A DNA stretch of 64,000 nt, from assembly GCA_938008535.1 (NCBI GenBank), contig CALLKF010000115.1, positions 1-64,000 on the forward strand, in the 5' to 3' direction. The notes below the pieces were generated by a model. The model made no database searches and was not told where the DNA came from. It worked only from the letters and a program-made list of their open reading frames with translations. Origin of the DNA: an uncultured Saprospirales bacterium. GTDB taxonomy: Bacteria; Bacteroidota; Bacteroidia; Chitinophagales; JADIYW01. Positions 9,276 through 17,192 of this stretch are shown one piece after another (position 1 is the first letter of the stretch; the number at the start of each line of letters is the position of its first letter). The position numbers and the translations under genes were made by a program.

Positions 9276-10292
9276 ATGATAAAGAAAACCGGCATTTTAT
9301 TGGTGAACCTTGGTACACCTGATAGTGCATCCAATAGTGATGTATTCAAATATTTAAATGAATTTTTAACCGATGGTCGTGTGATTGATTACCCTTGGTT
9401 GCCGCGACAGATTTTAGTACGTGGAATTATTGTACCATTGCGTTATAAAAATTCAGCCAAAACCTATCGTGAAATCTGGGATAAAGATCGTGGTTCTCCT
9501 TTATTGTATCATTTGCAAGATTTAGCAAAAAAAGTACAAAATAGTTTAGGTGAAAACTATGTAGTTGAATATGCGATGCGTTATCAGAATCCATCCTTAG
9601 AAAGCGCTTTAGAAAAATTCAGATTACAACAAGTAAATAAAATAGTGGTATTGCCATTATTTCCGCAATATTCATCAGCTTGCAATGGTTCAGTAATACA
9701 AAAAGTACAGGAAATTACATCGAAATGGTTAACCATTCCTGATTTAAAATATATTCATCACTTTTACGATAATGAAAAGTTCATTGATGCATTCGTAGCA
9801 CAAGGCTACAAATTTAATTTCGATGATTTTGACCATGTTTTATTTTCGTATCATGGCTTGCCTGCGCGACATTTAAAAAATGGTGATATTACTAAGAAGC
9901 ATTGTCTGCAAAATAAAGATTGTTGTGCTACCATTACCGAAATTAATCAGCATTGCTACAAAGCGCAATGTTATGCAACCACCAAATTAATTACAGAAAA
10001 ATTAGGTTTGTCGAAAGATAAATTCACCGTTACTTTCCAATCGCGATTAGGAAAAGAAGTTTGGTTAGAGCCATACACCGTTGCAGTTATACCTGAATTA
10101 GCAAAACAGGGCAAGAAAAAACTATTAGTGTTTTCACCAGCTTTTGTGGCAGATTGCTTAGAAACATTATACGAAATCAGAACTGAATATTTAGAATTGT
10201 TTGAAGAACATGGTGGCAAAAGTATCACCTTGGTGGAAAGCTTAAACTCAGAAGATAAATGGGTGGAAGCAGTTTGTGAACTCGTTTCTTGA
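9276..10292 (+). CDS. hemH: Ferrochelatase
   Basis: 338 aa, the normal bacterial size. It inserts Fe2+ into protoporphyrin IX, the last step of protoheme synthesis. Evidence: N-terminal KTGILLVNLGTPDS, the FLTDGRVIDYP block, FPQYSSAC, the metal/proton histidine in LFSYHGLPARH, QSRLGKEVWLEPYT, and the C-terminal FSPAFVADCLETLYEI with the conserved glutamate. Cysteine-rich stretches (CLQNKDCC, CYKAQCYA) resemble those of other Bacteroidota HemH; whether they bind a cluster is not known from sequence. It has its own promoter and a candidate operator upstream. Confidence 0.97.
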   Translation: MIKKTGILLVNLGTPDSASNSDVFKYLNEFLTDGRVIDYPWLPRQILVRGIIVPLRYKNSAKTYREIWDKDRGSPLLYHLQDLAKKVQNSLGENYVVEYAMRYQNPSLESALEKFRLQQVNKIVVLPLFPQYSSACNGSVIQKVQEITSKWLTIPDLKYIHHFYDNEKFIDAFVAQGYKFNFDDFDHVLFSYHGLPARHLKNGDITKKHCLQNKDCCATITEINQHCYKAQCYATTKLITEKLGLSKDKFTVTFQSRLGKEVWLEPYTVAVIPELAKQGKKKLLVFSPAFVADCLETLYEIRTEYLELFEEHGGKSITLVESLNSEDKWVEAVCELVS

Positions 10293-10318
10293 TTTTTTTC
10301 AGATAATTTGTATATTTG
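10289..10318 (+). promoter_or_regulatory. Complete Bacteroidota promoter for the M42 peptidase
   Basis: TTG at 10289-10291, a 19-bp spacer and TATATTTG at 10311-10318 match the -33/-7 arrangement exactly. The -33 box lies inside the end of hemH. The predicted leader is about 105 nt, AT-rich, with no structure I can name. Confidence 0.65.
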
Positions 10319-10429
10319 CACTCCAAAATTACTGATATTGAATATTTTAAGTGATTTTAATTCATTTATACTATCACAAAATCAATATTTTTGATTTTCC
10401 TTTTAATGTAAATTTTAATAATTTTAATA

Positions 10430-11512
10430 ATGAAATATTCAATAGACAAAAAAGCAGAAGATTTTTTATTTAAATATCTTAACAATGCATCACCAACTGG
10501 TTTTGAAGCGGCTGGACAAAAAATTTGGTTAGATTATATCAAACCCTTTATTGATACGTATGAAGTAGATCATTACGGAACAGTTTACGGTGTTGTCAAT
10601 CCAGATGCGCCATTTAAAGTGGTAATTGAAGCACACGCTGATGAAATTTCTTGGTTTGTAAGTTATATTGGCGATGATGGTTTAATCAATGTTATTCGCA
10701 ACGGCGGCTCAGATCATATGATTGCACCTTCAAAACGTGTAAATATTCATACTAAAAAAGGAATTGTAAAAGGTATTTTCGGCTGGCCTGCTATTCATTT
10801 GCGCGATGCAGGAAAAGATACTGCGCCAACTGTAAAAAATATTACGATTGATGTTGGTGCTAAAGATAAAAAAGAAGTAGAAGCAATGGGAATTCATGTT
10901 GGTTGTGTAATTACATACGAAGATGAATTGATGATTTTAAATAAAAAATACTACACAGGTCGTGCATTGGATAATAGAATGGGTGGCTTTATGATTGCAG
11001 AAGTGGTACGTTTGGTAAAAGAATCAAAAACGAAATTACCGTTTGGTTTGTACATCTGTAATTCTGTTCAAGAAGAAGTTGGTTTGCGTGGTGCTGAAAT
11101 GATTGTCAATAAAATTAAACCAAACATTGCAATTATTACAGATGTTTGTCACGATACAACTACGCCAATGATTGATAAAAAAGAACAAGGCGATTTTAAA
11201 TGCGGCAAAGGTCCTGTAATTACTTATGGTCCAGCGGTACACAATATCATTCGCGATATGATTATTGAAGTGGCTGAAAAAGAAAAAATTGCTTTCCAAC
11301 GCGATGCAGCATCTCGTTCTACAGGAACAGACACCGACGCGTTTGCTTACACAGGTGGTGGTGTGCCAAGTGCATTAATTTCATTGCCATTAAAATACAT
11401 GCATACAACAGTTGAAACGGTGGCAAAATCAGATGTAGAAGATGTGATTAAATTAATTTTTGCTTCGTTAGTAAAAATTACACCAAAAATGCGATTGAAA
11501 TATTTAAGCTAA
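10430..11512 (+). CDS. M42 family metallo-aminopeptidase
   Basis: 360 aa, typical of the FrvX/glutamyl-aminopeptidase (M42) family, which forms dodecameric cytosolic aminopeptidases with two catalytic metals. Metal ligand motifs are present in order: EAHADEI (His near 65), RALDNRMGG (Asp near 180), QEEVGLRGAE (catalytic Glu-Glu near 212), ITDVCHDT and the C-terminal MHTTVE. An inserted PDZ-like beta domain (about 85-170) contains GIFGWPAIHLR. A strong promoter lies upstream and a strong terminator directly downstream (11534-11564), so it is a single-gene unit. Confidence 0.93.
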   Translation: MKYSIDKKAEDFLFKYLNNASPTGFEAAGQKIWLDYIKPFIDTYEVDHYGTVYGVVNPDAPFKVVIEAHADEISWFVSYIGDDGLINVIRNGGSDHMIAPSKRVNIHTKKGIVKGIFGWPAIHLRDAGKDTAPTVKNITIDVGAKDKKEVEAMGIHVGCVITYEDELMILNKKYYTGRALDNRMGGFMIAEVVRLVKESKTKLPFGLYICNSVQEEVGLRGAEMIVNKIKPNIAIITDVCHDTTTPMIDKKEQGDFKCGKGPVITYGPAVHNIIRDMIIEVAEKEKIAFQRDAASRSTGTDTDAFAYTGGGVPSALISLPLKYMHTTVETVAKSDVEDVIKLIFASLVKITPKMRLKYLS

Positions 11513-11533
11513 AATATAAAATACATTGTGTTT

Positions 11534-11564
11534 AAAATCCGTAAGTTTACTTACGGATTTTTTT
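11534..11564 (+). terminator. Rho-independent terminator after the M42 peptidase gene
   Basis: A perfect 12-bp stem (AAAATCCGTAAG / CTTACGGATTTT) with a 4-nt loop runs into a T tract. The T tract ends exactly one base before the ATG of the next gene, so the terminator forms the immediate upstream region of that gene. Confidence 0.9.
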
Positions 11565-12461
11565 ATGCTTAGACTTCTAAAAACATTAATTGAAACCAAC
11601 CTTTTTATTGCTGTTGCAGCAGTTTGTTTTATGTTGGCAAATGCTGTTTTCTTAGATTTTTCTTTAAATCAATTACTGTTTTTAGCAATACAAATATTTT
11701 TTTCTACCTGGTTTGTTTATCAAATTAGTCGTTGGATTTATTATAAAAAAGGAATGTACACTAATGAACAAGAGTTAGTGGTGCAATGGTTTAACAGGCA
11801 TCCTAAAGTAAATCAAATTATGATTTTTGTTTCAGGATGTTTAGCAATCATTTTTACTTTCTTTTTACAAACCAAAACAATTATCGTATTAATTTTTGTT
11901 GGCGCTATTTCAGTGTTATATCCAATTCCATTTCTAAAACCAGTAGGAATTACTACACGTTTGCGTGATGTTCCATTTATAAAAATATTTTTAATTGCCT
12001 TTGTTTGGAGCGCAACATCGGTTATATTACCAGCATTAGAAGCTAACATAAATTTACATCAACGAATAGATGTTTGGTTGCTCTTTATTGCACAGTTTAT
12101 TTTCATTTTATTTATTACGTTGCCGTTTGATATCAACGATATATCATCCGATAAATTATCAAACGTAAAAACAATACCAACTTTTTTCGGCATCAAAACA
12201 GCAAAGATTATTTGTTTACTACTTGGAGTCATCTATTCATTTGCCATCCTGTTTTTGTTTATGTTGGAAAACTGGAACCACATGCCAAACAAATACTTGT
12301 CTGATGCAAGCATTATTTTAATTTGGCTATTGATGATTTTATTGCAAGTATATACATTCGTTAAATCAGCAACTGCACCCAAATGGCTTATTAAAGTGGT
12401 GTACGATGGAAGTATGATTCTCTACTTTCTCATTTTGTTTTTTACAACAAGAAATCTTTAA
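11565..12461 (+). CDS. UbiA-like polytopic membrane protein
   Basis: 298 aa from the ATG at 11565. An in-frame TTG at 11526 would put the whole terminator inside the gene, so I reject it. About eight membrane segments are visible. The loop PFDINDISSDKLSNVKTIPTFFGIKTA corresponds to the second Asp-rich motif of UbiA prenyltransferases, and VLYPIPF with RLRDVPF resembles the region before it. The first Asp-rich motif is not convincing, so it may be a divergent UbiA-fold protein rather than an active prenyltransferase. It would act in the inner membrane. Confidence 0.6.
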   Translation: MLRLLKTLIETNLFIAVAAVCFMLANAVFLDFSLNQLLFLAIQIFFSTWFVYQISRWIYYKKGMYTNEQELVVQWFNRHPKVNQIMIFVSGCLAIIFTFFLQTKTIIVLIFVGAISVLYPIPFLKPVGITTRLRDVPFIKIFLIAFVWSATSVILPALEANINLHQRIDVWLLFIAQFIFILFITLPFDINDISSDKLSNVKTIPTFFGIKTAKIICLLLGVIYSFAILFLFMLENWNHMPNKYLSDASIILIWLLMILLQVYTFVKSATAPKWLIKVVYDGSMILYFLILFFTTRNL

Positions 12462-12515
12462 AATCTGTTTAATCAGTTAATCTGTGTTCTATTTATTCTA
12501 TATTAGTTGAATCAA

Positions 12516-13301
12516 ATGCGTATGCCAGATTTAGGATTAATAGAAACCATTAAAGTTATAAACGGAAGAATCGTTTTTAAGAATCTGCATGTAAAACGCT
12601 TGTTCAATAGTTTGCAGCTCATTAAAGTAAATGAAACCGAGTTTAAAGTAGAAGACAGAATTCTACGTTTACTGAAATATGAATGCATTGAAAATGGATT
12701 GAAGAACTTTCGCTTGCGCATTGAAGTACAGAAAAACCGCGCACATGATTACATGCCTGATATTTCAGCATTGAAATGGAACTGCACCTTAAAACCGTTG
12801 GATAATCCAAAGTATGTATTAAATGATGTTGGCTTAAAAATTACATTACTGCCAAAGCATAAAAAGACGATTGATGCGTTTGCCAACACCAAACATACCG
12901 AACGGAATATTTATAACAAGGCATTTGAATATGCAACAGAAAATGGTTTTGACGATGCATTGGTTTTAAATGAAAACAACACGATTGCAGATGCTACGAT
13001 CTATAATGTTTTCATCATTAAAGATGGAACCATCTACACGCCACCGCTAACAGATGCGCCGGTTGCAGGTGTGCTGCGCGAGTTATTATTGACAAGATTA
13101 CCAACAACAAAAATTATAGAACAATCGATTTCTATACAGGATATTTATAATGCAGATGAGATATTTTTCACCAACGCTCTTCGCGGCATTCGCTGGATAG
13201 AATACTTAGATGAAAAGCGATTTTCAAATACCAAAACAAAAGAACTGTTTGCAGAATTTAAAGATGTTGTCTTTGAACATTTCGGTGAACATTTGGTTTA
13301 A
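12516..13301 (+). CDS. Aminotransferase class IV (PabC/BCAT fold)
   Basis: About 261 aa. I take the ATG at 12516; a TTG at 12507 and an ATG at 12522 are alternatives. The fold-type IV PLP lysine lies in NTKHTERNIYN (near residue 127), aligned with LKHLNR of aminodeoxychorismate lyase. The GFDDALVLNENNTIADATIYNVF block (cofactor phosphate and substrate binding) and TPPLTDAPVAGVLR follow. It could be 4-amino-4-deoxychorismate lyase (folate) or a D-amino-acid or branched-chain transaminase; short length and the TKH motif slightly favour PabC-like. The partner gene pabB is not in the window. Confidence 0.75.
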   Translation: MRMPDLGLIETIKVINGRIVFKNLHVKRLFNSLQLIKVNETEFKVEDRILRLLKYECIENGLKNFRLRIEVQKNRAHDYMPDISALKWNCTLKPLDNPKYVLNDVGLKITLLPKHKKTIDAFANTKHTERNIYNKAFEYATENGFDDALVLNENNTIADATIYNVFIIKDGTIYTPPLTDAPVAGVLRELLLTRLPTTKIIEQSISIQDIYNADEIFFTNALRGIRWIEYLDEKRFSNTKTKELFAEFKDVVFEHFGEHLV

Positions 13302-13380
13302 TTAGTCGTGCAACGATTATCGTATTACGATAGATAACTAACTAACATGCCTCACGACTCACGACTCACGACTCACGACT
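13302..13380. repeat. Heptamer element spanning the photolyase start
   Basis: Four tandem copies of TCACGAC occupy 13352-13379, starting three bases after the ATG of the photolyase gene. A single AGTCGTG in the opposite orientation sits at 13304-13310, right after the preceding stop codon. Read on the minus strand the unit is AGTCGTG, which resembles the AGTGATG units at other gene borders in the window. Confidence 0.75.
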
Positions 13381-14699
13381 ATTGCATCCATTGGTTCCGC
13401 CGTGACTTACGTTTAGATGATAATGCTGCATTATATCATGCATTAAAGTCTGGTTTTAAAGTAGTACCTATTTTTATTTTTGATACCGAAATTTTAGATG
13501 ATCTGAAAGATGATAATGAAACACCAACATTAGATAGGCGAGTGGTTTTTATTCACCAACAGTTACAAAAAATAAAAAACGAACTGAATGCATTAGGCAG
13601 CGATTTATTAGTGTTTTATGGCAAACCTGCCGATGTCTGGAAAGAAATAGTAGCAACATATAACATCAAGAAAGTATTCACCAACCACGATTATGAACCT
13701 TATGCCAATAAGCGCGATCATCAGTTACAACAGTTTTTTGCTGAAAACAATATTCAATTTTCCACTTATAAAGATCAGGTGATCTTTGAAAAATACGAAG
13801 TGATAAAAGATGACGGCACACCGTATTTAGTATATACACCTTACAGCAAAAAATGGAAATCAATACTCAATGATTTTTATTTAAAATCCTATCCAACAGA
13901 AAAATATTTCAGCAATTTCTTTCAAACAGCAAAAACAACAGCACTTATTTCATTAGAAGCAATGGGTTTTGCAGATGATGCTGCTTTTCAGTTTCCTGCA
14001 ACTATTGTCGATGATAAAATCATTCAGCATTACATCGAAACAAGAGATTTTCCTAGTGTTTTAGGTACTTCGCGCATTAGTGTGCATTTGCGTTTCGGTA
14101 CTGTTTCTATTCGTCAATTAGCGCGACAATCTATAAAAGCAAACGGTGAAAAATATCTGAACGAACTGATTTGGCGAGATTTTTATATGATGATATTGCA
14201 TCACTTTCCAAAAGTAATTACTACATCATTCAATGAAAAATATGATGCCATAAAATGGCGAAACAACGAACACGAATTTCAGTCATGGTGCGATGGAAAG
14301 ACTGGCTATCCAATTGTTGACGCTGGTATGCGCGAACTCAACGCTACTGGTTTTATGCACAACCGTGTGCGTATGATTGTTGCTTCTTTTTTAACCAAAC
14401 ACTTATTAATTGACTGGCGAAAAGGCGAAGCATACTTTGCACAAAAGTTATTAGATTATGATTTGTCGGCAAACAATGGCGGCTGGCAATGGGCAGCAGG
14501 CACTGGCGTTGACGCTGCACCTTACTTCAGAGTTTTTAATCCAAGACTACAAACAGAAAAATTCGATAAAGACTTAAAATACATTCGCAAATGGATTCCG
14601 GAACTAGATTCATTTGATTATCCAACACCAATTGTTGAACATGAATTTGCACGCAACCGCTGTCTGGAAACTTATAAAAAAGCATTGAATAACAATTAG
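13347..14699 (+). CDS. phrB: Deoxyribodipyrimidine photolyase (cryptochrome/photolyase family)
   Basis: 450 aa. The N-terminal antenna domain begins IHWFRRDLRLDDNAAL. The C-terminal FAD domain carries ELIWRDFYMMILHHFP, TGYPIVDAGMRELNATGFMHNRVRM, and NNGGWQWAAGTGVDAAPYFRVFNP, all diagnostic of class I CPD photolyase. It repairs UV pyrimidine dimers using blue light. The first ten residues (MPHDSRLTTH) are encoded by a 7-bp tandem repeat, and no other start lies close enough to keep the conserved IHWFRRDLRL. Loss or gain of one repeat unit would put the ATG out of frame. CPD versus (6-4) specificity rests on motif resemblance only. Confidence 0.92.
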   Translation: MPHDSRLTTHDYCIHWFRRDLRLDDNAALYHALKSGFKVVPIFIFDTEILDDLKDDNETPTLDRRVVFIHQQLQKIKNELNALGSDLLVFYGKPADVWKEIVATYNIKKVFTNHDYEPYANKRDHQLQQFFAENNIQFSTYKDQVIFEKYEVIKDDGTPYLVYTPYSKKWKSILNDFYLKSYPTEKYFSNFFQTAKTTALISLEAMGFADDAAFQFPATIVDDKIIQHYIETRDFPSVLGTSRISVHLRFGTVSIRQLARQSIKANGEKYLNELIWRDFYMMILHHFPKVITTSFNEKYDAIKWRNNEHEFQSWCDGKTGYPIVDAGMRELNATGFMHNRVRMIVASFLTKHLLIDWRKGEAYFAQKLLDYDLSANNGGWQWAAGTGVDAAPYFRVFNPRLQTEKFDKDLKYIRKWIPELDSFDYPTPIVEHEFARNRCLETYKKALNNN

Positions 14700-14702
14700 C
14701 AA

Positions 14703-14730
14703 TAAAAAATGCCGCGAAAAAATCGCGGCA
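14703..14730 (-). terminator. Terminator of the first FN3 gene
   Basis: TGCCGCGA and TCGCGGCA pair as an 8-bp stem with a 5-nt loop. On the minus strand the hairpin is followed by TTTTTTATT, so it terminates the gene at 14756-15385. It also lies 10 bp after the photolyase stop. Confidence 0.85.
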
Positions 14731-14755
14731 CCAAATTTATTAATAACTTAAAAAA

Positions 14756-15385
14756 CTATGGAGCAACCTTAGTAGCCGGATCGCTGTAAGCACCTTGCCC
14801 TGCTGCGTTCACAGCACATACACGCACCCAGATACGCGTACCGCTGTCTATACCAGCAATAAAACATTTTGTTTTAGTAACCGTTGCCTGGTGCGTCCAT
14901 TGTGAACTGTCTGTAATATCAAAAGACAAATACACATCATAACTTATTTTACCTTTCACCGGTTTCCAGGTAACAATAATATCACCATCATTAGCACCTT
15001 CTTTTGCCGTTACATTTTGCGGTGCCGGCAGCATACCTGCAGGTGTCGGAGCTTTTTTTACATCATAACCTGCGCCTATAATTTTGGCTGCATCACCATC
15101 AGCAGCAGTTTCTACATAATTGCCTTCCTCTTCCAGAAGCTCAATTAATTTTTCCTTCTCTGCATTCATTTCCAGCGTTTTTTTCTGATACTCTTTAAAC
15201 GCATCCTGCTGTTCTGCCTCCTTGCTGAGCATTACATCTCTTTGAAGTTTAATGTCATCCAGCGGCGGTGACGGTGCCGGAAAATCCGGATTGTTTTTCA
15301 TTTTATTATGAATAGTAAATGATTTGGTAGCCACCTCAGGAACACCTGCTCTGCTAAGGTTTAAAATTGCTTTTTTCTTTTTCAT
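14756..15385 (-). CDS. Coiled-coil plus fibronectin type III protein, copy 1
   Basis: 209 aa without signal peptide or membrane segment. A basic N-terminus (MKKKK) leads into a proline-rich stretch (PDFPAPSPPLDD), a charged helix rich in Glu/Lys (about 50-95, DVMLSKEAEQQDAF..., ELLEEEGNYVE), then LPAPQNVTAKEG and one FN3 domain (about 120-206) ending in VRVCAVNAAGQGAYSDPA. A paralogue with the same layout lies at 38537-39172. The gene is visibly more GC-rich than its neighbours, and a 21-bp tandem array begins 175 bp upstream of its start. Function unknown; FN3 suggests binding to another protein or to carbohydrate. Confidence 0.8.
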   Translation of the reverse strand: MKKKKAILNLSRAGVPEVATKSFTIHNKMKNNPDFPAPSPPLDDIKLQRDVMLSKEAEQQDAFKEYQKKTLEMNAEKEKLIELLEEEGNYVETAADGDAAKIIGAGYDVKKAPTPAGMLPAPQNVTAKEGANDGDIIVTWKPVKGKISYDVYLSFDITDSSQWTHQATVTKTKCFIAGIDSGTRIWVRVCAVNAAGQGAYSDPATKVAP

Positions 15386-15560
15386 AGCAATTGATTTTAA
15401 AAGTTTATAATTTATTTACAATTACTACTACGCACCAGTATTTAAAATATTGTGTATGGATAGTATAAAAGCATTATTTTAATATATTTTAACATTTTGA
15501 CAGCCAGTTTTAACCTAAAAAACCATTGATAAAAGTAAAAAAGCAAATGAAAAAGGAGCA
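15386..15560 (-). promoter_or_regulatory. Leader between the 21-bp array and FN3 copy 1
   Basis: This 175-bp AT-rich stretch links the array to the start codon at 15385. On the minus strand it contains ATGTTAAA followed after five bases by TTAAAATA (15475-15495), ending about 90 nt before the ATG. The same block lies about 85 nt before the second FN3 gene, so it is probably a shared promoter or binding region. Confidence 0.5.
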
Positions 15561-15791
15561 ATGTTGTATTACAAAGGACTAAAAGCAAACAACAAAAGGG
15601 AAAAAGCATATAACAAAACGCTTTTGTCATACAACAAAGGACTAAAAGCATATAACAAAAGGGGAAAAGCATATAACAAAAGCCTTTTGTCATATAACAA
15701 AAGCGAAAAAGCATATAACAAAAGGGAAAAAGCATATAACAAAAGGGAAAAAGCATATAACAAAAGGCATTTGTCATTTGTAAAATGGGGT
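15561..15791 (-). repeat. Tandem array of eleven 21-bp units upstream of FN3 copy 1
   Basis: Eleven directly repeated 21-bp units, the outer ones degenerate. Each unit read on the plus strand has a 12-bp constant part (CATATAACAAAA) and a 9-bp part. The nine bases vary mainly in a GC-rich triplet (GGG, CGC, GAC, GCC, GCG or GGC) and end in AAAAG or TTTGT. No spacer separates the units. Because 21 is divisible by three and the units lack stop codons in several frames, open frames of 78-111 codons with heptapeptide repeats run through on both strands; I regard these as by-products. The array lies between two genes pointing away from it. Confidence 0.9.
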
Positions 15792-15904
15792 GTGTAATGC
15801 ATAGTACCGCCTTGTTTTAACAAATTTGGGCAAATGAAGACAGATTATATGAATATTTAATGTAAAGAAAGTATATTTGGAATAAGGATGACATCATCAT
15901 ACAT

Positions 15905-15945
15905 ATAAACAAGTTAGCGGTAAGCGTACCAAAACGCTTATCAAT
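15905..15945 (+). repeat. GTTAGCGG boundary motif with hairpin, cassette-like
   Basis: GTTAGCGGTAA at 15913-15923 is followed by an inverted repeat TAAGCGT/ACGCTTA (15921-15940). A related GTTAnCG motif precedes three other isolated genes in the window (16587, 40979, 42495). Confidence 0.45.
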
Positions 15946-15971
15946 TCGAATACAAAAAATACGAAATAAAA

Positions 15972-16451
15972 GTGAAACCAAGAATTGAAACTATTCCTCC
16001 AAAAAAGCTAATTGGAAAACGATTGACTATGAGTTTAGCTAATAACAAAACAGGCGAACTTTGGCAAAGTTTTATGCCCAAAAAGAAAGACATTGCTAAT
16101 AAGTTGAACAATGAAGTAATTTCTATGCAAGTTTATTCATCAACGCATTTCTCAGATTTCAAACCGTCAAATGAATTTGAAAAATGGGCAACAGTTGAAG
16201 TAGCGGATTTTGAAAACTTGCAATCTGAAATGGAAGAATTTACATTATCCGGTGGACTTTATGCTGTCTTTGATTATATTGGTTCAAGTAGCGATTCAAG
16301 TATATTTCAATACATTTACGGAAGTTGGTTGCCAAATTCAGAATATGATTTAGACGATAGACCACACTTTGAAGTATTGGGCGAGAAATACAAAAACAAT
16401 GATCCAACATCGGAAGAAGAAATATGGATACCAATTAAGCCGAAACAATAA
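15972..16451 (+). CDS. GyrI-like/AraC effector-binding domain protein
   Basis: 159 aa from GTG 15972, in frame with the family start KPRIETIPPKKLIGKRLTMS. The fold signature is the paired SHS2-type layout: IETIPPKKLIGKR, VYSSTHFSDF, FEKWATVEVADF, TLSGGLYAVFDYIG, FQYIYGSWLPNSEYDLDDRPHFEVLGEKY, then EEIWIPIKPK. Stand-alone proteins of this kind bind small hydrophobic ligands and sometimes modulate AraC-type regulation or gyrase; no DNA-binding domain is attached. It sits alone between two GTTAnCG motifs, as a gene cassette would. Confidence 0.8.
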   Translation: MKPRIETIPPKKLIGKRLTMSLANNKTGELWQSFMPKKKDIANKLNNEVISMQVYSSTHFSDFKPSNEFEKWATVEVADFENLQSEMEEFTLSGGLYAVFDYIGSSSDSSIFQYIYGSWLPNSEYDLDDRPHFEVLGEKYKNNDPTSEEEIWIPIKPKQ

Positions 16452-16605
16452 ACGCCAGCCACTAACATCGGCTTGGCAAAATGGCGGGCCAAGTGCTTTC
16501 TAAAAACAGTTGTAAAAAGTTCAAACATTTATGGTTTCTAAGTTGGAAATTGCTAACTTTCCGCCACACTCTCCAAACCGAGAATCGTTAGCGGCAACCA
16601 TAGCA
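16452..16605 (+). repeat. attC-like intergenic element between cassette-like genes
   Basis: Immediately after the stop codon there is GCCACTAACATCGG, then a hairpin CTTGGC/GCCAAG (about 16473-16494), and at the far end CGTTAGCGGC (16586-16595). The outer ends GCCACTAAC and GTTAGCGGC are inverted repeats with one mismatch. This layout resembles integron attC sites (AAC...GTT ends, internal imperfect pairing), but the GTTRRRY consensus is not met exactly. Confidence 0.4.
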
Positions 16606-16630
16606 GACACCAAAATAGACATCGCTGACA

Positions 16631-17002
16631 ATGGACAAACCAATAAAATATAAATTTCGTTACCGACCAGGGTATGGTTCTGACAATTTGCTAATAGAAT
16701 TTGTTTACGGTGTTGAAAATGATGACTTCGGGGCTGACTTGTTTGATGCCATTAAGGAAATCAATCCGAAACTTACAGGACGGGAAGACTTATGGATGAA
16801 TGATGAAATTCTATACACGATAAACTCTGACCTTGGACAATTTACATTATCCAAAGACATTTGGGACTTGGCATTCTTAATGGCTGACGACAATCAATCG
16901 TGCGTTCTACAAATCAATAACTTGTTGCTTACCGACAATAGGTTTCAAAAAATCGAAGTTGATTTTAATGATTTTAAACTGAATGAAAATACCAGTAGCT
17001 AA
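16631..17002 (+). CDS. Small acidic protein of unknown function, cassette-like
   Basis: 123 aa, starting MDKPIKYKFRYRPGYGSDNLLIEFVYG. It has no signal peptide, no membrane segment and no motif that I recognise. Predicted alternating strands and helices suggest a small globular cytoplasmic protein. It begins 36 bp after a GTTAGCGGCAA motif and is followed by about 190 bp of non-coding sequence with a weaker CATTTGGAATAGGCTGGG/CGTTGGAATT pair that looks like a decayed boundary. The isolated position and lack of homologous neighbours fit an acquired cassette. Confidence 0.6.
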   Translation: MDKPIKYKFRYRPGYGSDNLLIEFVYGVENDDFGADLFDAIKEINPKLTGREDLWMNDEILYTINSDLGQFTLSKDIWDLAFLMADDNQSCVLQINNLLLTDNRFQKIEVDFNDFKLNENTSS

Positions 17003-17192
17003 AAGCACATTTGGAATAGGCTGGGTTTCGTGCACTAAAGACAGTTTTGTACGTAATCAAACATTAGTTTTTCAAATCAAGTTTTGTGGTAAATGTGCCG
17101 CTCTTCGGGTAGCTGCAAAACGTTGGAATTCAAACTCACACGAGAAATGAGACGCGTAAAATGGTTTTTTAAAATCCTTCAAGGTCTAAATA

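Noticed and set aside
15561..15791. CRISPR array
   Set aside because: Units are contiguous 21-mers with 9-bp changing parts; there are no 25-40 bp unique spacers and no cas genes.
15561..15797. Open frame of heptapeptide repeats (KAYNKRE type) and its antisense counterparts as genes
   Set aside because: The 21-bp unit lacks stops in several frames on both strands, so long frames arise automatically. No promoter, no conserved ends, and the array lies in a gene-upstream position.
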